Shown here one piece after another: positions 26,828 through 35,522 of a stretch of 64,000 nucleotides of DNA. Positions within the stretch are counted from its first letter, which is position 1, and the number at the start of each line of letters is the position of its first letter. The notes beneath the pieces are model-generated. The model did not search any database. It was given only the letters and a program-made list of their open reading frames with translations, and was not told the DNA's origin. The DNA lies in contig CANNGN010000002.1 of NCBI GenBank assembly GCA_947504195.1, positions 62,001 through 126,000 of the forward strand, given 5' to 3'. Source of the stretch: an uncultured Vibrio sp. (GTDB lineage: Bacteria > Pseudomonadota > Gammaproteobacteria > Enterobacterales > Vibrionaceae). Both the position numbers and the translations under genes were made by a program.

Positions 26828-27529
26828 TTACGCGCTTAATTCTCCACCATCAATGGTAAGAACAGTGCCCGTAGAATAGTTATTGTTCATTAGAAATAGA
26901 TACCCTTGCGCGACGTCTTTATGGCTTCCCAAGCGTTTCAAAGGTATTTTGCTGCCTAAATTTTGAACCGTATCATATCGTTGATGATCGTCGGGGAAGC
27001 GTTCTATAAAGCCAGGGGACAATGCGTTAACACGAACGGGAGCTAACTCGACAGCCAGCGATTTAACTAATGATTCGATTGCACCATTAATCGCAGCTGT
27101 ACCAGAGAATCCGGTGTAACCGCGTGAGGCTGCAATGCCGGATGTGAACGTAATACTGTTGGTCACCGAGTTTGAACGAATTGAATGCAAGGCTAAATAG
27201 TACTGCCCCCAATATTTGGCCTCAAATGCCGCTTTGTGTGAATTCACCTCTCCATCAATAAATTGGTTTGAGATGTGAGTTGGCTTAATCGTTGCGACGA
27301 GGTGATCGATGTCGGCAACTTTGTTGAAAAATGTGATAACTTCAGTCTCATTACTGGCGTCTAATACATGGGTGGAAATGCTAAAGCCAATTGATTCTGC
27401 TGCCAGTTGTAATTTCTCTTCTGATCGAGAGGCGATCGTCACTTTACCGCCCAGATCAACAACCTGTTTTGCCAGCGCGAGCCCGATGCCTGAACTGCCT
27501 CCAACAATAACGACATGCTTTCCTTTCAC
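26828..27529 (-). CDS. Short-chain dehydrogenase/reductase family protein with altered catalytic motif
   Basis: A 233-residue Rossmann-fold protein. The nucleotide-binding motif is VIVGGSSGIGLALAKQ (residues 8-23) and a Ser of the triad lies in TFTSG. Where the catalytic YxxxK should be, the sequence reads SGTAAINGAIESLVKSLAVE, so Tyr is replaced by Thr and Lys by Asn when aligned to SAYAASKAAL. The later VNALSPGF and DGGELSA blocks are normal. A subgroup of bacterial SDR proteins shows this change, so it may not be a classical dehydrogenase. It lies 66 bp downstream of the deaminase-like gene on the same strand and may be co-transcribed. Substrate unknown. Confidence 0.8.
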   Translation of the reverse strand: MKGKHVVIVGGSSGIGLALAKQVVDLGGKVTIASRSEEKLQLAAESIGFSISTHVLDASNETEVITFFNKVADIDHLVATIKPTHISNQFIDGEVNSHKAAFEAKYWGQYYLALHSIRSNSVTNSITFTSGIAASRGYTGFSGTAAINGAIESLVKSLAVELAPVRVNALSPGFIERFPDDHQRYDTVQNLGSKIPLKRLGSHKDVAQGYLFLMNNNYSTGTVLTIDGGELSA

Positions 27530-27595
27530 GATATTCTCCGTTTGTTTTCTATTTTTAGAAGCAAATTAGTAAAGTCTGCAGCAGATATTAATGCG

Positions 27596-28003
27596 CTATA
27601 GTTCTTCACCAAACGCCAAAGACCAATGATGTGGCATTAATTCGCGTATCGATTTAAACGTTAGTTCATCGTTAGGCGTACTTACCGCTGCCATGACGTC
27701 CCCTCCCCAATGAACAAGTCTTTCTCGACATACGCCACAGGGCGATAGTACTTTAAACTCTGAGTGTTCGTCGTCTCTTGCGATACACAATGAATGAGTG
27801 ACAGCTTCGTTCAGCTTATGAGCTTCAAGATAAGCGCCAACTTCCATACATAATCCCAACGATTCCACTTTAATATCCGGAGCTACACTAGTAAGAATCT
27901 TGCCTGTTTCAGTGCGGACTGCCGCTGCACCACCCCAACCACTTGAGTATCGAGAGTTTATCAATTCTACGGCTGCGTCAAATATCGCCTTTTCAATGTT
28001 CAT
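27596..28003 (-). CDS. Cytidine-deaminase-like zinc protein
   Basis: A 135-residue single-domain protein of the cytidine/blasticidin-S deaminase fold. The zinc-site motifs are LCMEVGAYLEAHK (CxE, with Met in place of the common Ala) and SPCGVCRERLVHWGG (PCxxC). It is shorter than E. coli Cdd and similar in size to tetrameric deaminases. The reaction would be hydrolytic loss of an amino group from a nucleoside or a related compound, but the substrate cannot be told. It lies upstream of the SDR gene on the same strand. Confidence 0.8.
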   Translation of the reverse strand: MNIEKAIFDAAVELINSRYSSGWGGAAAVRTETGKILTSVAPDIKVESLGLCMEVGAYLEAHKLNEAVTHSLCIARDDEHSEFKVLSPCGVCRERLVHWGGDVMAAVSTPNDELTFKSIRELMPHHWSLAFGEEL

Positions 28004-28334
28004 AATTAATCCGAAAATGAAGTATATATTCGTTAAAATTGATGTAAATCCAAGGTCTATGTGACTAAATTTACAAGTAATTCTGAGAAAATTTCACCTT
28101 GAGTCCACAACCTAGTAATACTATGCGATTTAAGATAAAAGTTCAGCTTAATATCAAACGTAAAGCATATTAACTTGTGGCTAGTCTAAACGCTTGCCAG
28201 AGAAAGGGCACTTTATAGATGTCTAAACGTGTTGGACCAATTGAAGAGATGTTGGTGGAAAAAGGACTGAACGTTTCGACGAACAGTCCTCGATGATTAA
28301 GTCGAATAGCAAGCCAAGCTTTTGAAAGGCTTAG
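28004..28334. other. Intergenic region with a small ORF and hairpin
   Basis: This 331-bp stretch separates the deaminase-like gene from the 3' end of oppF. Its left part is AT-rich and should hold the deaminase promoter. At 28219-28296 there is a short plus-strand ORF with a hairpin in its 3' part. No strong T-tailed terminator for opp was seen; AAGCC...GGCTT near 28311-28332 is weak. Confidence 0.5.
28219..28296 (+). CDS. Possible small protein of 25 residues
   Basis: An ATG at 28219 with AAGGG 10 bp upstream opens a 25-codon frame ending TGA at 28294-28296. The peptide begins MSKRVGPIEEMLVEKGL and ends NVSTNSPR. A folded element lies in its last third: GGACTG-AA-CGT-TTCG-ACG-AA-CAGTCC (28264-28289), a stem with a symmetric internal loop. 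It could be a real small protein, a gene fragment or part of a small RNA. I do not recognise it. Confidence 0.3.
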   Translation: MSKRVGPIEEMLVEKGLNVSTNSPR

Positions 28335-29327
28335 TTACCCTTCTGCCATCCAACAAGCCACTTTATGCTTTTCACTTCCCACTAAAGTCGGTTTTGTTTT
28401 AGAGCATTGTGAAGTGGCTTTGGGGCAGCGAGTACGAAATACGCAACCTGAAGGAGGGTTGATTGGTGAAGGTAAATCTCCTTCTAGCATTTCGATCTGC
28501 TTGGCTCGCTCTAACCTAGGATCCGGTATTGGCACCGCAGACATCAATGCTTTGGTATAAGGATGTTTCGGATCAGCAAAGAGAGCCTTGGATTCACCAG
28601 ATTCGACAACGTTACCTAAGTACATCACCATTACGCGATCTGAGATATGTTTAACCACAGAAAGGTCATGCGCGATAAAGACTAAACTTAGCCCCATCTC
28701 TTTTTGAATTTCCATCAGTAGATTAATAACCTGAGCTTGGATCGATACATCCAAAGCTGAGACTGGCTCATCACAGATTACCATCTTGGGCTTAAGGATA
28801 AGAGCTCGGGCGATACCGATACGCTGACATTGGCCACCAGAAAATTCGTGAGGGTAGCGGTTGATGACATTAGGTAATAAACCAACCTTGGTCATCATTT
28901 CCTTCACTTGTTGCTTTATCTCATCCTTTTTTAAGTTCGGATAAAACGTCTGCAAGGGCTCAGCAATAATTTCTCCAATCGTCATTCTCGGGTTAAGCGA
29001 GGCAAGCGGGTCTTGGAAAATCATTTGAATTTCTTTGCGAGTTTCTCGACGCTGAACATCTTTCATCCGGGTTAAATCTTGGCCAAGCCACATAACTTGG
29101 CCTTCTGTCGCCTCAACTAAGCCAATAATGGCTCGAGCAAATGTCGATTTACCACAACCGGATTCACCAACCACGCCCAGAGTTTCACCTTGGTATAGTT
29201 TTACTTCAATACCATCTACGGCTTTCAACGTTATTGGTTTGGCCCAGGGCCACGCTGATTTCGACGCTAAGTTAAAGTGCACCTTGAGGTTGTTGATATC
29301 TAGTAACAGATCTTTTTCATTGATCAT
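28335..29327 (-). CDS. oppF: OppF, oligopeptide ABC transporter ATPase
   Basis: A 330-residue ATPase of the oligopeptide importer. It has Walker A GESGCGKSTFARA, the signature FSGGQCQRIGIARALI, Walker B MVICDEPVSALDVS, and the OppD/F C-terminal region with CVFRTRCPKATSQCSKTKP, whose cysteines bind an iron-sulfur cluster in this family. The ATG at 29327 is chosen: it overlaps the oppD stop as ATGA, and GGAGG lies about 10 bp before it. Longer starts within oppD are less likely. Last gene of oppABCDF; with OppD it powers the OppBC channel. Confidence 0.95.
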   Translation of the reverse strand: MINEKDLLLDINNLKVHFNLASKSAWPWAKPITLKAVDGIEVKLYQGETLGVVGESGCGKSTFARAIIGLVEATEGQVMWLGQDLTRMKDVQRRETRKEIQMIFQDPLASLNPRMTIGEIIAEPLQTFYPNLKKDEIKQQVKEMMTKVGLLPNVINRYPHEFSGGQCQRIGIARALILKPKMVICDEPVSALDVSIQAQVINLLMEIQKEMGLSLVFIAHDLSVVKHISDRVMVMYLGNVVESGESKALFADPKHPYTKALMSAVPIPDPRLERAKQIEMLEGDLPSPINPPSGCVFRTRCPKATSQCSKTKPTLVGSEKHKVACWMAEG

Positions 29328-30295
29328 TTTTTCCATTCCTCCCACGATGAGAAGCAAGCGCGTTGGCGTTGGTTGGCAAACGTTTCTAACGAGGGTGCTT
29401 GCTGCTTACAATGCTCAACAACACGATGGCAGCGCTCTTGGTAAGGGCAACCAGGTGGTAAGTTCAACAAGTTTGGAGGATTACCCGGTATGGTTGGTAA
29501 AATATCACCTTCGGTGTCAAGTCGTGGGATTGCTTTGAGTAACCCTTCTGAATAGGGATGACTTGGGTGATAGAAAATGTCATTGACGCCGCCGTATTCC
29601 ATCGTGCGTCCTGCATACATCACTAAAACTTGATCGCAAGATCCGGCAACAACGCCTAAATCGTGGGTGATCATAATGATGGCGGTATTAAACTCTTTTT
29701 TCAGCTCATTCAGCAAGTCCATTATTTGAGCTTGAACCGTTACATCAAGGGCTGTGGTTGGCTCATCGGCAATTAAGAGTTTTGGATTACACAGTAAAGC
29801 CATTGCGATCATCACTCGCTGACGCATACCACCAGAAAACTCATGTGGATACATATTAATGCGCTGACGAGCCTCGGGAATTTTAACCGCATCGAGCATT
29901 TTCAATGATGCTTCAAAGGCCTCATTTGGGCTCATGTTTTTGTGTAGTTTGAGCACTTCCATTAATTGATCACTGACTTTCATATAAGGGTTCAGTGATG
30001 TCATTGGATCTTGAAATATCATCGAGATTTGATTCGCTCGAATCTTATTTAGATCGCTCTCTGGAAGGTTTAGAATTTCTTTGCCTTCAAACTTCGCGCT
30101 ACCAGAAACTCGACCGTTGTTGGCCAGCAAGCCCATGATGGCAAATACGGTTTGAGATTTACCTGAACCTGATTCACCTACAATTCCGAGTGTTTCGCCT
30201 TGGTTAAGAGAAAAGTTTAAGTCGTTAACTGCCGTGACACTGCCATCTTGAGTGGCAAATTCGACTCTAAGATCTCGTACATCTAATAAATTCAT
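29324..30295 (-). CDS. oppD: OppD, oligopeptide ABC transporter ATPase
   Basis: A 323-residue ATPase, the partner of OppF. It shows GESGSGKSQTVFAIMGLL (Walker A), the signature FSGGMRQRVMIAMALL, Walker B LLIADEPTTALDVT and the C-terminal GCPYQERCHRVVEHCKQQ cysteine region. It starts 15 bp after oppC and overlaps oppF by 4 bases, indicating coupled translation. Confidence 0.95.
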   Translation of the reverse strand: MNLLDVRDLRVEFATQDGSVTAVNDLNFSLNQGETLGIVGESGSGKSQTVFAIMGLLANNGRVSGSAKFEGKEILNLPESDLNKIRANQISMIFQDPMTSLNPYMKVSDQLMEVLKLHKNMSPNEAFEASLKMLDAVKIPEARQRINMYPHEFSGGMRQRVMIAMALLCNPKLLIADEPTTALDVTVQAQIMDLLNELKKEFNTAIIMITHDLGVVAGSCDQVLVMYAGRTMEYGGVNDIFYHPSHPYSEGLLKAIPRLDTEGDILPTIPGNPPNLLNLPPGCPYQERCHRVVEHCKQQAPSLETFANQRQRACFSSWEEWKK

Positions 30296-30310
30296 AGTTA
30301 TATCCTTAAC

Positions 30311-31213
30311 TTAGCGGTCTTTAGGGTCGAGAGCGTCACGTAGACCGTCACCGACATAGTTAAAGCAGAATAGGGTTAATATCATAAAAGCAGCGGGGAA
30401 GCCGAGTTGCCAAATAGCGATCTCCATGGTGTTTGCACCTTCTTGAAGTAGAGCTCCCCAACTGGTCATTGGTTCTTGCACACCTAATCCTAGGAAGGAT
30501 AAGAAAGACTCAGTTAGTATCATGCTTGGGATCAGTAAAGTTGAATAGACCACAACAATGCCTAGTACATTCGGTACTATGTGGCGGGTAATGATTTTCC
30601 ATTTGCTAACACCACAAACGTGTGCAGCTTCGATAAATTCTTTACCACGTAAACTGAGTGTTTGACCGCGAACTATCCGAGCCATATCCAACCAGGCAAT
30701 GGCACCGATTGCGACGAAAATCAGCATAATGTTACGACCAAAAAAGGTCACTAATACGATGACTAAAAACATAAACGGAATCGCATATAAGATTTCAAGG
30801 ATACGCATCATAATGCGATCAACTCGGCCACCTAAAAATCCTGATGTCGCCCCATAAAGCGTCCCTATGAGCACGGCCACCATTGCGCCTAATATGCCAA
30901 CCATCAGAGAAATTCGGCCACCAATTAGCGTGCGCACATAAATATCTCGACCCAGTGAATCGGTGCCGAAAATATGGTCCGCTGAAGGGGCGGCATTCAT
31001 TGCATACCAGTCGGTATCTTCATAGCTAAATGTTGCCAGCATAGGCAAGAAAATAACGGCAAGAGTAATAAGTACAAGAATGAACAGACTCACCATTGCA
31101 GCTCGGTTGCGCATAAAACGAATACGAGCATCCTGCCATAAACTTCGGCCTTCAACTTCAAGTTGCTCTGAGAAGTTTTCTAGGGCTTTGAGATTTTCTT
31201 TTTTGGTAATCAT
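30311..31213 (-). CDS. oppC: OppC, oligopeptide permease
   Basis: A 300-residue inner-membrane permease with six helices. An N-terminal cytoplasmic arm (EGRSLWQDARIRFMRNRAAM) leads to the first helix, and the EAA loop facing the ATPases is EFIEAAHVCGVSKWKIITRHIVPN. FGTDSLGRDIYVRTLIGGRISL is characteristic of DppC/OppC. It forms the channel with OppB. It lies 9 bp after oppB. Confidence 0.95.
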   Translation of the reverse strand: MITKKENLKALENFSEQLEVEGRSLWQDARIRFMRNRAAMVSLFILVLITLAVIFLPMLATFSYEDTDWYAMNAAPSADHIFGTDSLGRDIYVRTLIGGRISLMVGILGAMVAVLIGTLYGATSGFLGGRVDRIMMRILEILYAIPFMFLVIVLVTFFGRNIMLIFVAIGAIAWLDMARIVRGQTLSLRGKEFIEAAHVCGVSKWKIITRHIVPNVLGIVVVYSTLLIPSMILTESFLSFLGLGVQEPMTSWGALLQEGANTMEIAIWQLGFPAAFMILTLFCFNYVGDGLRDALDPKDR

Positions 31214-31222
31214 CTTAGCCTC

Positions 31223-32143
31223 CTAGTAGCGAATTTTCGGGTCGATATAGGCAAGCAGAATATCGACGACAGCATTGAACAAAATAAACAGAAATCCGAT
31301 TAAAATGGTGACGCCCATGACTAATGAGTAATCTCGGTTAAAGGCGGCATTGACGAATAACTTACCGATACCGGGCAAACCAAATATGGTTTCGATGACG
31401 ACGGAACCGGTGATGATTCCTACGAATGCTGGCCCCATATATGAGACAACAGGGAGCATGGCGGGCTTTAATGCGTGTTTCATTATGATGTAACGATAAT
31501 TGAGTCCTTTGGCCTTAGCGGTACGGATAAAGTTGCTTTTGAGCGTTTCAATCATCGAGCCGCGTGTTATCCGAGCGAAGGTGGCAACATAAAGCATCGA
31601 CATACCAACAACGGGCAACGCCATGTATTTAAAGGAACCATCTTGCCAACCACCAGCTGGGAACCAGCCTAATTTGATTGAAAAAATATAAATTAATACC
31701 GGAGCCAAAACAAAGGAGGGCATGACCACTCCGATCATCGAAGACGCCATTATGATGTAGTCAAACCAGGAGTTTTGCCGTATCGCGGCCAGCGTGCCAA
31801 TCAGGACTCCGAGAATGACGGTAAATATAAACGCGGCAAAGCCAACTTTTGCAGATACAGGCAGTGCACTGAATACGAGTTCGTTAACTGAAAAATCTTT
31901 GTATTTAAAAGAAGGTCCAAAATCGCCGTGCAAGACATTTCCGAGATAGGTCAAGTATTGAACGGAAACCGGCTTATCTAAGCCATACTTGGCGTTAATG
32001 TTTGCCATAACTTCTGGAGGAAGTGGCCGCTCACTGGAAAAAGGATTACCGGGTGCAAATCGCATCAGGAAAAAGGAGATGGTAATGAGCACCAAAAGGG
32101 TAGGTATTGCTTCTAATACCCGCTTTAATATAAATCTAAGCAT
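31223..32143 (-). CDS. oppB: OppB, oligopeptide permease
   Basis: A 306-residue inner-membrane permease with six helices, starting MLRFILKRVLEAIPTLLVLITI as is typical for the DppB/OppB family. The EAA loop is NFIRTAKAKGLNYRYIIMKHALKPA, and FAPGNPFSSERPLPPEV is the conserved periplasmic segment. A 90-bp gap with a hairpin separates it from oppA, consistent with much higher oppA expression. Confidence 0.95.
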   Translation of the reverse strand: MLRFILKRVLEAIPTLLVLITISFFLMRFAPGNPFSSERPLPPEVMANINAKYGLDKPVSVQYLTYLGNVLHGDFGPSFKYKDFSVNELVFSALPVSAKVGFAAFIFTVILGVLIGTLAAIRQNSWFDYIIMASSMIGVVMPSFVLAPVLIYIFSIKLGWFPAGGWQDGSFKYMALPVVGMSMLYVATFARITRGSMIETLKSNFIRTAKAKGLNYRYIIMKHALKPAMLPVVSYMGPAFVGIITGSVVIETIFGLPGIGKLFVNAAFNRDYSLVMGVTILIGFLFILFNAVVDILLAYIDPKIRY

Positions 32144-32184
32144 GAGATAACTCTTAAGTTATTGTAATTACTGACGTTAAGCCA

Positions 32185-32209
32185 CTGGCTACCGCATTCG
32201 AGTAGCCAG
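32185..32209 (-). terminator. Hairpin between oppA and oppB (attenuator or stabilising stem)
   Basis: CTGGCTAC and GTAGCCAG form an 8-bp stem with a 9-base loop in the oppA-oppB gap. There is no T-tract, so most likely it protects the abundant oppA mRNA or causes partial read-through. Confidence 0.6.
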
Positions 32210-32233
32210 CGTACGGAGTGATACTAAAAGTTA

Positions 32234-33865
32234 TTACTCAGCTTTAATGTAAAGATCTTTGGTGAAGATCTTCTCTTCTGCGTTGTTATATGGGTAACCA
32301 CCGACTTTTGGAGATAGAAGGCGAGCTTTAACATATTGATAGATAGGGGCGATTGGCATATCGTTCGCTAGGAGTTTCTCTGCTTCGGCATACAACGCGC
32401 TGCGTTCCTCTTCTGAGGTACTTGTTAATGCTTTTTCCATCACTTTGTCATAATCAGCACTGTGGTAACGCGGGTCATTGGAGCTGTTATTTGACTGCAT
32501 TAAAGAGAGGAAGGTAGAAGCTTCGTTATAGTCACCACACCAGCCGGCACGAGTCACTTCGAAATCACCTTGGCGACGAGTATCAAGATAGGTTTTCCAC
32601 TCTTGGTTTTCTAGGGACACTTTCACACCAAGTGCTTGTTTCCACATTGATTGAACAGCTGTCGCGACTTTTTTATGGTTTTCTGAGGTGTTGTAAAGCA
32701 GCGTAAAGCTAAGTGGATTTGATTTATCAAAACCTGCTTCAGCAAGCAGTTCTTTCGCTTTTTCTACACGCTCTTTTTGGGTTAATTTTGCGTAGTCTGG
32801 TTCCACTGGACTAAACCCATTGACGATCTCTGGCGTTAAGAAATAAGCAGGTTTTTCTCCTTGTCCCATGATAGCGTTAGCGATGACATCACGATCAATC
32901 GCGTAAGACAGTGCTTTACGAACATTCACATTGTCGAACGGCGCGCGTTCATTGTTAAAGCCATAGTAATATGAACATAGGTTGCCAGTAACGACGACAG
33001 ATTCTGGGTGTTCTTTTTTCAAGCGTTTGAATTGCTCAACAGGGACTTCATACGTCATGTCGACTTCACCGGCAAGGAAACGGTTCATATCGGCATTTTG
33101 GTTTTCAATTGGAAGGTAAGTCACTTGGTCGATGACGGTATGGTCATTGTCCCAATAGTTCGGGTTGCGTTTTAGCACTAGTCGTTCGTTAATTACCCAT
33201 GTATCAGGTGTGTAGGCACCATTACCAACAAAGTTTTCAGGCTTGGTCCACTGATCGCCAAATTTTTCAATGCTCGCTTGGTGAACCGGCTTAACAGTGG
33301 TGTGACCCATCATTTGGATGAAATACGGTACCGCTTGCTCAAGTTTGATCTCTAATGTGTGAGCATCAATTGCCTTAACACCAAGCGTGGATTTGTCTTT
33401 TTTAGCCGCGATAATATCGGCTGCGTTTTCCATTGTGGTCATTTCAAGATACCAAGAGTATGGAGAAGCAGTCGCAGGATCAACGGCGCGTTGTAAGCTA
33501 TATACGAAATCTTCGGCAGTAACTGAATCGCCATTTGACCATTTTGCTTCAGGGCGAAGATGGAAGATGAATGTTTGGTTGTCAGCGGTTTCCCAACTTT
33601 CTGCCACACCAGGAATGGTATTACCGTTTGCATCTTGGTTAACCAAACCTTCCAATAAATCACGAATTACCATGGATTCTGGTACACCTTCAGTCTTGTG
33701 CGGATCTAATGAAGCGACTTCTGAGCCGTTACCACGAACAAGTTCTTGTACTGCTGCGAGTTTCGTTCCTTCAGGTACATTGGCTGCAAATGTGGCGCTA
33801 GATGCGGTGATTGCGGTTAAACCAAGACTCAGCCATAACGCTTTGGTAATTGAATTTCTGTTCAT
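32234..33865 (-). CDS. oppA: OppA, periplasmic oligopeptide-binding protein
   Basis: A 543-residue SBP family 5 lipid-free binding protein. The signal peptide is about 28 residues, ending SSATFA/ANVPEG. Family blocks are GSEVASLDPHKTEGVPES, AESWE, WSNGDSVTAEDFVYSLQRAVDP, FVGNGAYTPDTW and VRKALSYAIDRD. It captures peptides of two to five residues in the periplasm and hands them to OppBC. First and probably most expressed gene of the operon. The mRNA just before the start carries AACACA, the kind of CA-rich stretch bound by the GcvB small RNA in relatives; this is only suggestive. NtrC-like sites lie 160-370 bp upstream. Confidence 0.95.
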   Translation of the reverse strand: MNRNSITKALWLSLGLTAITASSATFAANVPEGTKLAAVQELVRGNGSEVASLDPHKTEGVPESMVIRDLLEGLVNQDANGNTIPGVAESWETADNQTFIFHLRPEAKWSNGDSVTAEDFVYSLQRAVDPATASPYSWYLEMTTMENAADIIAAKKDKSTLGVKAIDAHTLEIKLEQAVPYFIQMMGHTTVKPVHQASIEKFGDQWTKPENFVGNGAYTPDTWVINERLVLKRNPNYWDNDHTVIDQVTYLPIENQNADMNRFLAGEVDMTYEVPVEQFKRLKKEHPESVVVTGNLCSYYYGFNNERAPFDNVNVRKALSYAIDRDVIANAIMGQGEKPAYFLTPEIVNGFSPVEPDYAKLTQKERVEKAKELLAEAGFDKSNPLSFTLLYNTSENHKKVATAVQSMWKQALGVKVSLENQEWKTYLDTRRQGDFEVTRAGWCGDYNEASTFLSLMQSNNSSNDPRYHSADYDKVMEKALTSTSEEERSALYAEAEKLLANDMPIAPIYQYVKARLLSPKVGGYPYNNAEEKIFTKDLYIKAE

Positions 33866-34338
33866 TGTGTTACTCCATGTTATTTATTGCTTCTATGAGA
33901 TATTTCTTATCGCTAAACCTCATGAAAGCGCTTTTATTTCTATTTAGAATTTTACAAAACTCGAAATATGTTATCAATTGATGGATTTTATATCCACACT
34001 GTAGGTTATTATTGAGCCTATTATCTGCTTTGCACCAAAATAACAGAGTTAAACTCTATATAGCAAGAGGCTGAAGGGTGAAGTTGATAATATATATAGG
34101 GTAATTTAGCGAGTCATGCTGAAATTGAAGGTGTTAACTAGATGTTAAGTCCTAAAATAGTGCAAAATTTGGAGGGTTTAGCTAGTTATTCTGACGTTGA
34201 AGGCATTAATTAAGTGTTGTGTTCCAAATTGGTGCAGCTATTAACTTATTTATCTATTTAACTAGACGTTGCTGCTACATAACTTACTTGGAACTACACA
34301 TTAACGTTGATGGTTTCAGTCACTTAGTTGAATTAAGT
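33866..34338. promoter_or_regulatory. oppA upstream region with NtrC-like sites
   Basis: This 473-bp region has no gene. It holds the oppA promoter and three sequences related to the NtrC consensus TGCACCA-N3-TGGTGCA: TGCACCAAAATAACAGA (from 34030), AGTCCTAAAATAGTGCA (34148-34164) and TGTTCCAAATTGGTGCA (34220-34236), the last matching 14 of 17 positions. The second and third are the ends of a 40-bp imperfect direct repeat. No clear sigma-54 -24/-12 box (GG-N10-GC) was found on the minus strand. Control of opp by nitrogen status is known in enteric bacteria, so the idea is reasonable. Confidence 0.5.
34125..34236 (+). repeat. 40-bp imperfect direct repeat upstream of oppA
   Basis: Copies at 34125-34164 and 34197-34236 share 29 of 40 positions, beginning TTGAAGG and ending GTGCA, with a 72-bp period. 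Each ends with an NtrC-like half site. It may be a duplicated operator. Confidence 0.6.
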
Positions 34339-35295
34339 TTAGATTAACGACAGGCTTGAAAGGATAAAAAGCCCCATAGTGCTGGTGATGATCGACAGCA
34401 ATGTAGAGAGCACAATAATATTTGCTGCTAAGGTGCCATTTGCGTTCATTGCTTTGGCAAGTACAAAGCTGGCGGCGGCGGTGGGAGAGGAGCTGGTGAG
34501 GAAGATTATGCCTAATTCTAAGCCTCTAAAGCCCATCATAATAGCGAGCGATGTGAACACTATTGGGCAAATAATCAACTTAACGCCTGTTGAAAACCAG
34601 GCTGAATGTTTGTCGCGATACAGTTGACGTAGATCGAGTGATCCACCGCCACACATCAAAGCGAGGGGTAATGTCATATTGGCTAAGTATCGACCGGCAT
34701 CGTTGGCAATTTTGGGCATGGTTAGCTGAAGCTGACTACAGATTATGCCAAGGATAATGGCAATAATAAGTGGGTTTTTTGTTAAGGATTTCACCACTGT
34801 TGGTAGCGCTTTCACAGCACTGTTCTCAGTTTTAGGAGACAGTGTAATCACACTTAATACATTATACGTTAAGGTCAGTCCGGCAACGTACAAGGCAGCT
34901 ACGGCTAACGCATCATCTCCATAAGCATTTGAGACATAAGCAAGTGCGATGACAGCAACATTGCCTCTAAATCCCCCTTGAATAATGACGCCATTGTCGC
35001 TGTCATGAGAAAATAAGCGATGGGTCACTAAGGAGAGAAAGATAAAGAAAAGCAATGTGCCGATAATACCGAACGCGACGAGAGTTCCACTGCTGCTGAT
35101 ATCGTGACTTGAGCCCATAACACTAAGGAATAGAAGCGCAGGAAGCGTTACGTTATAAACCAGCCGAGAAGCGACCTCAATAAAATGACCATCGATTAAT
35201 CCAATGCGGCGAAAGATAATCCCAAGAAATAGCATTAAGCATATTGGCCCGGTGACAGTGCCGGAAAAGAGAAAATTATCGAGTAAAATGTCCAT
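34339..35295 (-). CDS. AEC family transporter
   Basis: A 318-residue inner-membrane protein of the auxin-efflux-carrier family with ten predicted helices and two related halves. Typical stretches are GPICLMLFLGIIFRRIGLI, LVYNVTLPALLFLSV, RYLANMTLPLALMCGGGSLDLRQL and SSSPTAAASFVLAKAMNANG. Bacterial relatives move malate, malonate or other organic acids, but the substrate is not readable here. It is alone on its strand and divergent from the AcuI-like gene. Confidence 0.85.
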   Translation of the reverse strand: MDILLDNFLFSGTVTGPICLMLFLGIIFRRIGLIDGHFIEVASRLVYNVTLPALLFLSVMGSSHDISSSGTLVAFGIIGTLLFFIFLSLVTHRLFSHDSDNGVIIQGGFRGNVAVIALAYVSNAYGDDALAVAALYVAGLTLTYNVLSVITLSPKTENSAVKALPTVVKSLTKNPLIIAIILGIICSQLQLTMPKIANDAGRYLANMTLPLALMCGGGSLDLRQLYRDKHSAWFSTGVKLIICPIVFTSLAIMMGFRGLELGIIFLTSSSPTAAASFVLAKAMNANGTLAANIIVLSTLLSIITSTMGLFILSSLSLI

Positions 35296-35522
35296 TATCT
35301 ACCGCTTTAGTCGGGGGGTGGTCAGGTTTGAAAATTAGGTCACGCTTTGAAAGTACCATTTCATTTATGCTTTGTCTTTACGGTTTATCGTTTTACATAA
35401 ACACTTTGCTAAAAGGTTATGTGTTTTATGCATATCATTTATGTTTAACTTTCATTTTTTTCATTTATAGTCTGAGAGTAGACTGTCGGTAGACATTATT
35501 TGAATGGTTTGTGGAGATTTTC

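Noticed and set aside
33387..33947. 186-codon plus-strand frame opposite oppA
   Set aside because: Antisense shadow of oppA and its signal peptide region.
33866..34030. Sigma-54 promoter for oppA
   Set aside because: Every GC was checked for a GG 10 bp upstream on the minus strand and none fitted, so the NtrC idea lacks its expected promoter.
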